Source: Natrialbaceae archaeon Tc-Br11_E2g1
Lineage (GTDB): Archaea; Halobacteriota; Halobacteria; Halobacteriales; Natrialbaceae
Reading direction: 5' to 3'
NCBI GenBank assembly: GCA_001564255.1
Contig: LKNC01000167.1
Coordinates: forward strand, 1 to 6,340
Length of the DNA: 6,340 nt
Part shown: positions 1-6,261 of the stretch, in pieces
Position numbering within the stretch: the stretch's first letter is position 1
Layout: each line of letters begins with the position of its first letter
Notes under the pieces: model-generated
What the model was told of the DNA's origin: nothing
Databases searched by the model: none
The model's input: only the letters and a program-made list of their open reading frames with translations
Made by a program: the position numbers and the translations under genes

Positions 1-1275
1 ACGAGTCGTCTGTTCTTCGTTCGCGGCGGCGATCTCCTCGGACATGCTCGCGACGTCTTCGAAGTTATCGGCGGCCTCGTCTACCATCGAAGCGATCTCT
101 TCGCTGCTTGCCGCCTGGTCGTCGGTGGCTTCGGCGACCCCCTGGACGCCCTGGTAGGCCTCCTCGACGACGGCTGCGATCTCCTGGAAGGTTTCCCCGG
201 AGCCCCGTGCCCGACCGACGCCGTCCCGGATCACCTCGGTCGTCTCTTCGAGGCTCTCGACAGTCCCGTCCGTGTTATCACGGATATCCGTAACGATGCC
301 CTCGATCTCACCCGCCCGTTGTTGGGATTCCTCGGCTAAGGACTTGACCTCGTTGGCGACGACGGCGAACCCGTCACCCGCCTCACCTGCCCGTGCGGCC
401 TCGATCGAGGCATTCAGTGCGAGTAAGTTCGTCTGATCGGCGATGTCGTTTATCACTGCCACGAGTTCGTCGATCTCCTGGATGTTTTTCTGGAGGGCCG
501 AGACCTCCTCCATGACCTCCGACTGGGACGTCTCGATCTCTCCCATGACGTCGATCGTGGTTTCCGCTTCTTGCTCACCCTCGTTTGCCATCCCGCGGGC
601 CCGTTCGCTGACGTCGCTTACCTCGTCGGCGGTCGCCGCGATCTCCTCGACCGTTGCACTGAGCGAGGACACCTCACTCGAGACCTCGTTGATCGAGTCG
701 GTTTGCTCGTCTGCAAGCGAACTGATCTCCTGTGACGTTGCCGCGACGTTTCTCGAGGACTGTTTCAGGTCGTCGATCGAGGATTTGATACTCCCGGTCG
801 CCCCCTTGAGCCTCGAGATATCCCGAAACGTCTCGCTGATCCCGACGACGTTCCCGTGCTCGTCGTGGATCGGCTTTACCACCAGTTCCGTCGGGATCAC
901 TCGCCCGTCGTAACTCTCCTTTTCGACTTCGACGCGGATTTCCGCTTGTCCCTCGTCGACGATCTGTTTGAGTGTACAGTTGCCCGTTCCGCATACCTTG
1001 TCGTTACAGAACTGGTCGTAGCATTTGGTCCCGTATTGCCCCTCGGCTTCGATCCCCCCCATCTCCCTCATCCGATCGTTCTCGAGAACGACGTTGAACT
1101 CCGTGTCAAGGATTCGCATCGCAGCGCCCGAGGAGTCCATGATCTGTCGGATGTTGTCCTTGAGGACGTCCCTGATCTCGTCCTCACTGAGTGCCTTTCC
1201 ACGGGTGATGTTCTGTGTGAGATCCCCCTTTCCACGGGTGATGTCACGTGTTAGGTTATTTTTGCCTCGAGACAT
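1..1275 (-). CDS. Soluble PAS-containing methyl-accepting chemotaxis transducer, C-terminus cut by window edge
   Basis: Reading leftward from the ATG at 1275-1273 the frame is open for 425 codons to the window edge, so the C-terminus is missing. Residues about 41-155 form a PAS-like sensor ending in the usual [18 protein letters not shown] strand. Residues about 160-425 are the coiled-coil MCP signalling domain. The hairpin tip at about 276-312 contains [20 protein letters not shown] and [18 protein letters not shown], the contact region for CheA and CheW. Pairs E210-E211 and E413-E414 fit the methylation-site pattern of small residues around a Glu/Gln pair. No transmembrane segment is visible, so it is probably a cytoplasmic receptor. 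Residues 1-33 hold two copies of an LTxxITRGK-like 11-mer that resembles the GDLT...DEI end of a HAMP domain. C85, C90, C95 and C100 are evenly spaced and could sense redox state or bind metal. The family is certain; the ligand is unknown. An upstream stop at 1380-1378 limits any longer start. Confidence 0.95.
   Translation of the reverse strand, partial: MSRGKNNLTRDITRGKGDLTQNITRGKALSEDEIRDVLKDNIRQIMDSSGAAMRILDTEFNVVLENDRMREMGGIEAEGQYGTKCYDQFCNDKVCGTGNCTLKQIVDEGQAEIRVEVEKESYDGRVIPTELVVKPIHDEHGNVVGISETFRDISRLKGATGSIKSSIDDLKQSSRNVAATSQEISSLADEQTDSINEVSSEVSSLSATVEEIAATADEVSDVSERARGMANEGEQEAETTIDVMGEIETSQSEVMEEVSALQKNIQEIDELVAVINDIADQTNLLALNASIEAARAGEAGDGFAVVANEVKSLAEESQQRAGEIEGIVTDIRDNTDGTVESLEETTEVIRDGVGRARGSGETFQEIAAVVEEAYQGVQGVAEATDDQAASSEEIASMVDEAADNFEDVASMSEEIAAANEEQTTR
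1194..1244 (-). repeat. Imperfect tandem 33-bp repeat at the transducer N-terminus
   Basis: The 18-base string CCTTTCCACGGGTGATGT (plus strand) occurs at 1194-1211 and again at 1227-1244. The step is 33 bp, exactly 11 codons. In the protein this gives [11 protein letters not shown] followed by [11 protein letters not shown]. The duplication keeps the frame and sits within the first 30 residues of the chemotaxis transducer. Confidence 0.8.
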
Positions 1276-1480
1276 GACCTGCGCTTCACAGCCACGTAGC
1301 TTAGCATTTTGGGCCAAACGCTCAGTAGCATACAGATTCGGGAGGTAATTCCTGTATTGGTATACACACTCGGTTTTCTACGGTCACACGGTGTCACACA
1401 GCCGCAATTAGGGACGGATACCGCGAAAACGCCGGACGGGACCGACGGGAGAGAACGAATATTTCCCGCCCGACCGTTCG

Positions 1481-1486
1481 TTTATC
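1481..1486 (+). promoter_or_regulatory. TATA box of the leaderless 94-residue gene
   Basis: TTTATC is centred about 26-27 bp before the A of the ATG at 1510, the spacing expected between an archaeal TATA box and its transcription start. Transcription would therefore begin at or next to the start codon. A second TATA-like AATATTT lies at 1458-1464 and would give a leader of about 23 nt. This placement is the main reason for choosing the 1510 start. Confidence 0.7.
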
Positions 1487-1509
1487 CTGTCGGACGCCCT
1501 ACCACGGGC

Positions 1510-1794
1510 ATGACACAGTCCGTCGAGGAACTAGTCGCAAAACTCCACGAACACCTCGAGGCGACCCAGTCGCTGCCCGTCGAACGCGAGGCCAGTCGGT
1601 GGATCGGCGAGGCCGAGGCGGTCGTGAGCGACCTGGTCTACGCGAACGTCGAGACGTCGGTGATCGAAACGCGCGTGACTCACGTGGTCGAGCTCTTAGC
1701 GCACGTCGACGGAACCGGTGACGACGACGCCGACGAACACGTCCGTGCCGCCCGAGAACTCGCCGACCGGATCCTCGAGGCCGTCGACACGTAA
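1510..1794 (+). CDS. Small acidic helical protein of haloarchaeal type, function unknown
   Basis: This 94-residue protein starts MTQSVEELVAKLHEHLEATQ and ends ADRILEAVDT. It is rich in Glu, Asp and Ala, has no cysteine, no signal peptide and no membrane segment, and looks like three or four amphipathic helices. These lie at about 4-19, 24-43, 48-66 and 74-93, with a loop DGTGDDDAD at 67-75 before the last. I recognise the general look (SLPVEREASRWIGEAEAVVSDL) from small uncharacterised haloarchaeal proteins but can name no function. The frame is open further upstream to an ATG at 1309. The shorter start is preferred because of the TATA box 27 bp before it and because the upstream translation (SHGVTQPQLGT...) is unlike a haloarchaeal protein. 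It is divergent from the chemotaxis transducer, with 234 bp between them; no functional link is evident. Confidence 0.8.
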   Translation: MTQSVEELVAKLHEHLEATQSLPVEREASRWIGEAEAVVSDLVYANVETSVIETRVTHVVELLAHVDGTGDDDADEHVRAARELADRILEAVDT

Positions 1795-1827
1795 CCGGAG
1801 TTATCTCGAGAAAACCCCACAGGACAC

Positions 1828-1836
1828 TTCTAACTA
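1828..1836 (+). promoter_or_regulatory. Possible TATA-like element before the frame at 1858
   Basis: TTCTAACTA lies 22-30 bp before the ATG at 1858, centred near -26. The position is right for a leaderless haloarchaeal promoter, but the sequence is only a moderate match to a TATA box. Confidence 0.3.
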
Positions 1837-1857
1837 TCGTGACGATGAACAATCAGT

Positions 1858-2103
1858 ATGGACACTGACGATCGCGGCGACGGCTCGTCGGAACTAGAAG
1901 ACCCTGAACGAGTGCTCGCGTTCCTCATAAGATCTCGAGACCACCGACGTCTCACTTATCCCTCGAGGTCGAACACCGCCCCGGGCCCGTCGACCTCGAG
2001 GCCGGCCACCCGACAGACGTCCCACAGCGTCGCACCGTTGCTCGTGATCACGGGAACGCCGAGGTCGGCCTCGAGGCGCTCGATCGCGGCCATCGAGCGG
2101 TAG
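1858..2103 (+). CDS. Doubtful short frame or remnant of a gene start
   Basis: The frame encodes 81 residues beginning MDTDDRGDGSSELEDPERVL. Residues 1-23 have the acidic composition of a haloarchaeal protein and a TATA-like element sits at about -26. From about residue 33 (position 1956) onward it is the exact antisense of the racemase-family gene, and the protein there becomes a Ser/Arg/Pro-rich sequence typical of a shadow frame. It may be a truncated remnant of a gene whose body was lost, a very small real protein, or chance. I see no domain and do not recognise it. The first roughly 95 bases (1858-1955) are the only part not explained by the opposite strand. Confidence 0.22.
   Translation: MDTDDRGDGSSELEDPERVLAFLIRSRDHRRLTYPSRSNTAPGPSTSRPATRQTSHSVAPLLVITGTPRSASRRSIAAIER
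1937..1953 (-). terminator. Weak hairpin just after the racemase-family stop codon
   Basis: GAGAC (1937-1941) and GTCTC (1949-1953) form a 5-bp stem with a 7-nt loop, beginning two bases beyond the TAA at 1958-1956 when read leftward. No good T tract follows on the transcribed strand, so a termination role is only suggested by position at the end of the hyuA-hyuB-racemase unit. Confidence 0.25.
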
Positions 2104-2321
2104 TTCGTACAGGAGACGAAGACGGCGTCGACGGCGGCGTGGCCGAGCAGTTCGGCGGCCCTGGCCGCGTCGGAACTCATCGCGTCGAGTTCGTCGACGG
2201 TGACGGACTCTAAGGCCATCCGGCCGGCGTGGATCGAGGTCCCCTCGGGGACCTGCTGGCGGAACTCGATTTCGGCCGTGGTGTTCGAGGAGGGAACGAC
2301 GAGGCCGATACACCTGGTCAT
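1956..2321 (-). CDS. Asp/Glu racemase / maleate isomerase family protein, internally shortened
   Basis: The 121-residue product starts MTRCIGLVVPSSNTTAEIEF. This matches the first strand and the substrate-binding PSSNTT loop (residues 10-15) of the maleate isomerase / arylmalonate decarboxylase / Asp-Glu racemase family. Residues 66-100 (AVFVSCTNYRSMAAIERLEA, then GVPVITSNGATLW) match the C-terminal lobe around the second catalytic cysteine, here C71. Family members are usually about 230-250 residues with two catalytic cysteines, one per lobe. Here the first cysteine region and the following hundred or so residues are absent, with the join near residues 60-65 (positions about 2127-2144). The frame is intact and ends naturally at GAVFDLEG. 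It lies 127 bp after hyuB in the same direction, which suggests a role in racemising or isomerising a hydantoinase substrate or product. Activity is doubtful because one catalytic cysteine is missing. The family is confident; the functional state is not. Confidence 0.8.
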   Translation of the reverse strand: MTRCIGLVVPSSNTTAEIEFRQQVPEGTSIHAGRMALESVTVDELDAMSSDAARAAELLGHAAVDAVFVSCTNYRSMAAIERLEADLGVPVITSNGATLWDVCRVAGLEVDGPGAVFDLEG

Positions 2322-2419
2322 AATTCATTCAACCCCCGAGTTGCTGGGAGGGGGACTCGAAACGCGTTCTCCCGGCGGTTTCGTCGACGGAATCGTTGAC
2401 TGGACCATGACCAGGTGTA
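2309..2419. repeat. Perfect 13-bp inverted repeat flanking 85 bp at the racemase start
   Basis: TACACCTGGTCAT at 2309-2321 is the exact reverse complement of ATGACCAGGTGTA at 2407-2419. The left arm is the start codon and first codons (M-T-R-C) of the racemase-family gene on the minus strand. The right arm lies in the hyuB-racemase gap. In a transcript reading through from hyuB, the upstream arm could pair with the start codon region. Confidence 0.85.
2333..2337 (-). promoter_or_regulatory. Possible Shine-Dalgarno of the racemase-family gene
   Basis: On the minus strand GGGGGTTGA precedes the ATG, with 11 nt between the G run and the start codon. It is a partial match to the archaeal GGAGGTGA. 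No TATA box is visible at -27, so translation from a hyuAB-racemase transcript seems more likely than a leaderless message. The G run can also pair with the complement of 2350-2354 in a 5-bp stem with a 12-nt loop. Confidence 0.35.
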
Positions 2420-2448
2420 GAGATGTCGTCGCCACTCGCGGTCCTCGC

Positions 2449-4059
2449 TCATCGGTCCTCGCACTTGCCGTCAGCGCGGTCGGCCTCGATGGCCTCCGGG
2501 TCACGTTCGTCGGGGTCGCCGTGACCGCCGCCGCCGGGCGTGCGGACGGTGACCGTCGTCCCTTCCTCGACGTCAACGGTGGTCTTCGCCGCCACCGACT
2601 CGCCGTCGATCAGGTTCTCGCCGGGCTGGCCGTCCGCCCCGCCGGCGACGCCTCTCGGGGCGTGGCGGCGTCGTTCGGTCAAGAGAGAGACCGTGGCGTC
2701 GGTCTCGACGGTGACGGTGCGCTCGAGGCCGAGGCCGCCGCGCTGGGTGCCGTCCCCACCACTGCCCTCGCGGAAGGCGTAGCGTTCGACCCGCAGGGGG
2801 TACTCCGTCTCGATGGACTCGACGGGGGTGTTGAGCGTGTTGGTCATCCCGACCTGGACGCCGTCCATGCCGTCTTTCTCCGCGCGAGCGCCGAAGCCGC
2901 CGGCGATGGTCTCGTAGTAGGTAAAGGAGCCGTCGCGTGCGCCGATGGTCAGGTTGTTCATCGTGCCCTGGCCCTGGGCGGGGACGCGGTCTGGTGCGGC
3001 CGTCGCGAGCGCCGTGAAGACGACGTCGGTGACGCGCTGGCTGGTCTCGACGTTGCCGCCGACGACCGCCGCCGGCGGCTCGGGGTTGAGCATCGACCCT
3101 TCGGGAGCCTCGACCGAAACCGGCTCGTAACAGCCGTGGTTCGGCGGGATCTCGGGGTCGGTGACACACCGGACGACGAAGTAGACGGCCGATTTGGCGA
3201 CCGCCATTGGCGCGTTTAAGTTCCCCTCGAGCTGGTCGCCGGTCCCGGAAAAGTCGACGTCGATCGAATCACCCTCGACGGTCACCGAAACGGTGATCTC
3301 GACGTCCTCGTCGGTTACCCCGTCGCCCTCGAGGACGTCCGTCGCCTCGTAGGTGCCATCGGGAAGCTCCCCGATCTCGGTGACGATCCGGTCGTGGGAA
3401 TAATCGATGACGGCGTCGAAGCCGGCGAGGACCGTCTCGCGGCCGTGTTCGTCGAACAGCGATTCTAGTCTGGCTTCGGCGCGTTCGTTCGCCGCGAGTT
3501 GGGCCCGGAGGTCGGCCTTTCGTTCTCCGGGGTTGCGGACGTTCGCGAGCACGAGTGAGTAGACGTCCTCGCGGATCTCGCCGCCCTCGACGAGGCGGAT
3601 CGGCGGCAGTCGAAGGCCCTCCTGGTAGATCTCGCGTGCGCCGGCGGGCATACTGCCGGGGGTCATCCCGCCGACGTCGGCGTGGTGGGCCCTCGAGACG
3701 GCGTAGCCGACGACCTCGCCGTCGGGGGCGAGCGTCGAGACCATCGTCACGTCGGGCAGGTGAGTGCCACCCCTGAAGGGGTCGTTGAGGATGAAGACGT
3801 CCCCGGGTTTGGGGTCGAACGCTGTGACGGCGTCGACCGCTTCGGGCATCGCACCCAGGTGGACCGGGATGTGTTCGGCCTGGGCGATCATCCGCCCCTC
3901 GGCGTCGAACAGCGCCGTCGAACAGTCCCGGCGTTCCTTGATGTTCGGCGAGTACGCCCCACGGATCAGGGTCTGGCCCATCTCCTCTGCGGCGCTCTCG
4001 AACTGGTTTCGCAGTACCTCGAGTGTGATCGGGTCGATTCCGTCGGTTTCGGTCGTCAT
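2449..4059 (-). CDS. hyuB: HyuB, hydantoinase B / oxoprolinase subunit
   Basis: This 536-residue protein covers the full hydantoinase B/oxoprolinase family domain (known from N-methylhydantoinase B, the C-terminal half of 5-oxoprolinase and the homologous acetone carboxylase subunit). Family signatures appear in order: [11 protein letters not shown] (9-19), [13 protein letters not shown] (40-52), [13 protein letters not shown] (91-103), [10 protein letters not shown] (122-131), GGNVETSQR and [11 protein letters not shown] in the middle to late part, and [10 protein letters not shown] (507-516). His and Asp of HHAD are the likely metal ligands by analogy with acetone carboxylase. With HyuA it would complete ATP-driven opening of a cyclic amide or a related reaction in the cytoplasm. 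The start at 4059 overlaps the hyuA stop by one base (TGATG) and has a GGGGGTG ribosome site 8 nt before it. A longer frame to 4122 exists but adds only hyuA antisense-like residues. The length is normal and no frameshift is seen. Confidence 0.95.
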   Translation of the reverse strand: MTTETDGIDPITLEVLRNQFESAAEEMGQTLIRGAYSPNIKERRDCSTALFDAEGRMIAQAEHIPVHLGAMPEAVDAVTAFDPKPGDVFILNDPFRGGTHLPDVTMVSTLAPDGEVVGYAVSRAHHADVGGMTPGSMPAGAREIYQEGLRLPPIRLVEGGEIREDVYSLVLANVRNPGERKADLRAQLAANERAEARLESLFDEHGRETVLAGFDAVIDYSHDRIVTEIGELPDGTYEATDVLEGDGVTDEDVEITVSVTVEGDSIDVDFSGTGDQLEGNLNAPMAVAKSAVYFVVRCVTDPEIPPNHGCYEPVSVEAPEGSMLNPEPPAAVVGGNVETSQRVTDVVFTALATAAPDRVPAQGQGTMNNLTIGARDGSFTYYETIAGGFGARAEKDGMDGVQVGMTNTLNTPVESIETEYPLRVERYAFREGSGGDGTQRGGLGLERTVTVETDATVSLLTERRRHAPRGVAGGADGQPGENLIDGESVAAKTTVDVEEGTTVTVRTPGGGGHGDPDERDPEAIEADRADGKCEDR

Positions 4060-6071
4060 CAGTTGTCCACCCCCTCTCGGGTCATCACGAGGGTTCCATC
4101 GTCCAAGATGTCGCCCGCCCACGTCGGCGGGACGACGGTCGTACTCTCGGCCTGTTCGAGCACTGCCGGGCCGGAGATCGTCGTTCCGGGCTCTAAGCGG
4201 TCGCGGTCGTAGACGGTCGTCTCGCGTGCGCCGGCTCCGGGGAAGTACGCCTCCCGGGATCCAAGCAGGGCGTCACCGTCGCCCTCGTGACGGACGACCG
4301 GCTCGACACCTTCCACCGTGGCCGTCGCCCGCAGGTTGACGACCTCGATCCCCTCGTCCATCCGGTAGCCGTAGGCCTGTTCGTGGGCCTCGTGGAACCG
4401 GGCGGCGACGGCCTCCGCGTCGAAGCGCCCGTCGACGGGGACGGTGATCTCGAAGCTCTGACCGGCGTACCGACAGTCCGCGGCGCGGGAAACGACCGCG
4501 GCGTCGCGGTCGGAGGCGTCCGCGAGCACGTCGGCGACGAGGTCGGCGTAGACGTCCTCGAGACGTTCCCGATCGGCCGAACCCGGTTCGACCCCAACGG
4601 TCCGAACCGCGTCGTAGCTCTCGTCCGCGGCGAGCAGACCAAAGGCGGAGAGGACGCCGCCGGGTCGCGGAACGACCACGCGGTCGACCTCGAGAGCGTC
4701 CGCCAGCGCCGCGGCGTGCATCGGACCCGCGCCGCCGAAGGCGACCAGTGCGAACTCACGGGGGTCGTGGCCGCGTTCGACGGTCACCGAGCGGATCGTG
4801 CGGGTCATCGTCGCGTTCGCCACGCGGTAGACGCCCTGGGCGGCCTCGAGTGCGTCCTCGAGACCCGCCTCCTCGGCCAGGGCCTCGAGGGCCTCCGCTG
4901 CAGCCTCGACGTCGAGGGTCATCTCGCCGCCCAGCGCGGTTTCGGGGCCGATGTAGCCCAGCACGACGTTGGCGTCGGTGACGGTCGCGTCGGTGCCCCC
5001 GCGGCCGTAACAGGCGGGGCCGGGCTGAGAACCCGACGACTGGGGGCCGACCCGGAGTGCGCCGCCGGCGTCGACCCAGGCGATCGAGCCGCCACCCGCA
5101 CCGACGGTGTTGACGTCGACCATCGGCGTGCGGATCGGGACGCCCGCGATCTCCGAATCGGTCGTCCGTTCGGCTTCCCCGTCGCGGACGAGGCTGACGT
5201 CACTCGAGGTCCCGCCCATGTCGAAGGTCACGAGTCCCGCGACGTCGTCGTCGTCGACGGTTGCCGCGGCACCGACGACGCCGGCTGCAGGGCCCGAAAG
5301 CGTCGTCGTCACGGCGTGTTCACGGACCGTCTCGGGGTCGGCGATGCCGCCGTTTGCCTGCATGATCTGGGGCCTGGGAATCCCCTCGGACTCGCTTTCC
5401 TCGACCAGCCGGCCGACGTAGTTGTCGATCGCCGGGCGGACGTAGGCGTCGGCGGCCGTCGTCGACGTGCGCTCGTACTCGCGAAACTCCGCGAGCACCT
5501 CGTGGGAGGCGGAGACGGGGACGTCGAGTTCCCCACGGAGGGTCTCGGCGACGACCCGTTCGTTTTCTGGGTCGGCGTAGGCGTGCAGCATGGAGACGGC
5601 GACGGCCTCGACTCCTTCCTCCCTGAGGGTTCCAGCGAGGTCGCGCACCTCCGCGGGATCAACCGGCGTCTCGACGCCCGCGGCCGTGGTTCGTTCCTCG
5701 AGTCCGAACCGTCGCCGCCGGGGGACGAGCGGTTCGGGCTTCTCGGCCTCGAGGTCGTAGAGGTCGGGGCGGGCCTGCCGGCCGATCTCGAGGACGTCCC
5801 GGAATCCCTCTGTCGTCACGAGGGCCGTTTTCGCACCACCGCGCTCGAGGAGGGCGTTGACCGAGACGGTCATCGCGTGGGCGAACTCCTCGAGTTCGCT
5901 CGGGTCGATTCCCGCCTGCTCACAGGCTTTCGCGATCCCTTCCAGAACGCCGACGCTCTGGTCGTCGGTCGTCGAGGGGACCTTGGCAGTGACGAGTCGA
6001 TCGTCGACCGACAGCGCCACGTCGGTGAACGTGCCGCCGACGTCGACGCCGATTGCGGTTTCCCGTTTCAT
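4059..6071 (-). CDS. hyuA: HyuA, ATP-dependent hydantoinase A / oxoprolinase subunit
   Basis: This 670-residue protein has the three-part architecture of hydantoinase A (N-methylhydantoinase A, N-terminal half of 5-oxoprolinase, acetone carboxylase ATP subunit). The N-terminal domain (about 5-185) begins IGVDVGGTFTDVAL, a phosphate-binding loop of the actin/Hsp70/sugar-kinase fold. The central domain (about 205-490) contains FDMGGTSSDVSL (283-294), NTVGAGGGSIAWVD (321-334), GPQSSGSQPGPACYGRGGTD (342-361), AFGGAGPMHA (444-453) and PRPGGVLSAFGLLAAD (468-483). The C-terminal domain (about 510-660) has AGQSFEITVPV and ISGPAVLEQAESTTVVPP. It would phosphorylate the substrate with ATP before HyuB acts. 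It is first in the hyuA-hyuB-racemase unit and has a TATA-like box about 29 bp before the ATG. The length and all motifs are normal. The substrate (hydantoin, 5-oxoproline, lactam or other) cannot be assigned from sequence. Confidence 0.95.
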   Translation of the reverse strand: MKRETAIGVDVGGTFTDVALSVDDRLVTAKVPSTTDDQSVGVLEGIAKACEQAGIDPSELEEFAHAMTVSVNALLERGGAKTALVTTEGFRDVLEIGRQARPDLYDLEAEKPEPLVPRRRRFGLEERTTAAGVETPVDPAEVRDLAGTLREEGVEAVAVSMLHAYADPENERVVAETLRGELDVPVSASHEVLAEFREYERTSTTAADAYVRPAIDNYVGRLVEESESEGIPRPQIMQANGGIADPETVREHAVTTTLSGPAAGVVGAAATVDDDDVAGLVTFDMGGTSSDVSLVRDGEAERTTDSEIAGVPIRTPMVDVNTVGAGGGSIAWVDAGGALRVGPQSSGSQPGPACYGRGGTDATVTDANVVLGYIGPETALGGEMTLDVEAAAEALEALAEEAGLEDALEAAQGVYRVANATMTRTIRSVTVERGHDPREFALVAFGGAGPMHAAALADALEVDRVVVPRPGGVLSAFGLLAADESYDAVRTVGVEPGSADRERLEDVYADLVADVLADASDRDAAVVSRAADCRYAGQSFEITVPVDGRFDAEAVAARFHEAHEQAYGYRMDEGIEVVNLRATATVEGVEPVVRHEGDGDALLGSREAYFPGAGARETTVYDRDRLEPGTTISGPAVLEQAESTTVVPPTWAGDILDDGTLVMTREGVDN
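4067..4074 (-). promoter_or_regulatory. Ribosome binding site deciding the hyuB start
   Basis: GGGGGTGG on the minus strand lies inside the last codons of hyuA, 7-8 nt before the hyuB ATG. It closely resembles GGAGGTG. Together with the one-base TGATG overlap this supports coupled translation of hyuA and hyuB and rejects the upstream ATG at 4122. Confidence 0.65.
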
Positions 6072-6072
6072 A

Positions 6073-6099
6073 CCGGTCAGAGGCCGACCAGTCCGGTCA
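6073..6099. repeat. CCGGTCA direct repeat, possible hyuA operator
   Basis: CCGGTCA occurs at 6073-6079 and 6093-6099, 20 bp apart. Between them GACC at 6086-6089 forms inverted pairs with the GGTC of each copy (6075-6078 and 6095-6098). The cluster lies between the TATA-like box and the ATG of hyuA, where a bound repressor would block transcription. No regulator gene is visible in the window. Confidence 0.35.
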
Positions 6100-6107
6100 A
6101 TACTTCG
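6095..6107 (-). promoter_or_regulatory. Likely hyuA promoter, BRE plus TATA-like box
   Basis: On the minus strand CGAAGTATTGACC places TATT about 29-30 bp before the hyuA ATG, preceded by CGAAG, which resembles a purine-rich TFB recognition element. The predicted start of transcription is within a few bases of the ATG, giving a leaderless or nearly leaderless message. Confidence 0.5.
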
Positions 6108-6159
6108 ATTGACGCTGGCAGGGTGTCGGTGGGTGTGAACGTGCTCGACACGGGGTTGT

Positions 6160-6170
6160 GTAACTGTTAC
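6160..6170. repeat. 11-bp palindrome in the intergenic region
   Basis: GTAACTGTTAC is a perfect palindrome with 5-bp arms around a central T. It lies about 90 bp from both the predicted hyuA start and the predicted rightward start, in the A/T-rich gap. A second pair, TCAGTA (6176-6181) and TACTGA (6200-6205), follows. These are operator-like shapes but could be chance. Confidence 0.25.
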
Positions 6171-6232
6171 GAAATTCAGTAAGATGTAGTAGTAGTTAGT
6201 ACTGATTCAACGACCACTTTCACTATGGTTGG

Positions 6233-6243
6233 CGAATATTTTT
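6233..6243 (+). promoter_or_regulatory. Probable rightward promoter near the window edge
   Basis: CGAATATTTTT combines a CGAA element and an A/T-rich TATA box typical of haloarchaeal promoters. Transcription would start near 6262-6266, at or just after the ATG at 6262 and about 10 nt before another ATG at 6275. It suggests a gene reading out of the right edge, divergent from hyuA. Confidence 0.45.
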
Positions 6244-6261
6244 CTTCGTGGTGGTTGTAGT

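Noticed and set aside
443..913. 156-codon Ser-rich plus-strand frame
   Set aside because: It is antisense to the coiled-coil domain of the chemotaxis transducer; the Ser-rich composition is the mirror of the Glu/Ala/Asp codons.
1309..1509. Upstream extension of the 94-residue protein to an ATG at 1309
   Set aside because: The TATA box 27 bp before 1510 points to a leaderless start there, and the extension lacks haloarchaeal protein character.
1894..2328. 144-codon Arg-rich minus-strand frame overlapping the racemase gene
   Set aside because: It is the wrong frame of the same strand. The overlapping 121-residue frame has family motifs, whereas this one is Arg/Gly-rich noise.
2325..2409. Short minus-strand frame MVQSTIPSTKPPGERV... 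in the hyuB-racemase gap
   Set aside because: It has 27 codons with no promoter and no ribosome site, and a Pro/Ser-rich composition typical of random GC-rich sequence.
2200..3219. 339-codon open frame on the plus strand across the hyuB-racemase gap
   Set aside because: Most of it is antisense to hyuB and the racemase gene. The translation is repetitive Gly/Val/Arg/Asp with no recognisable fold and no promoter.
4060..4122. Upstream extension of HyuB by 21 residues
   Set aside because: The extension overlaps hyuA and is Gly/Arg-rich. The ribosome site and TGATG overlap place the start at 4059, and family members begin just before [10 protein letters not shown].
4287..6182. 631-codon open frame on the plus strand, antisense to hyuA
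   Set aside because: It is the mirror of hyuA, whose motifs are unmistakable. Long antisense frames are common in GC-rich haloarchaeal genes, and its translation is Asp/Gly/Val/Arg-rich with no domain.
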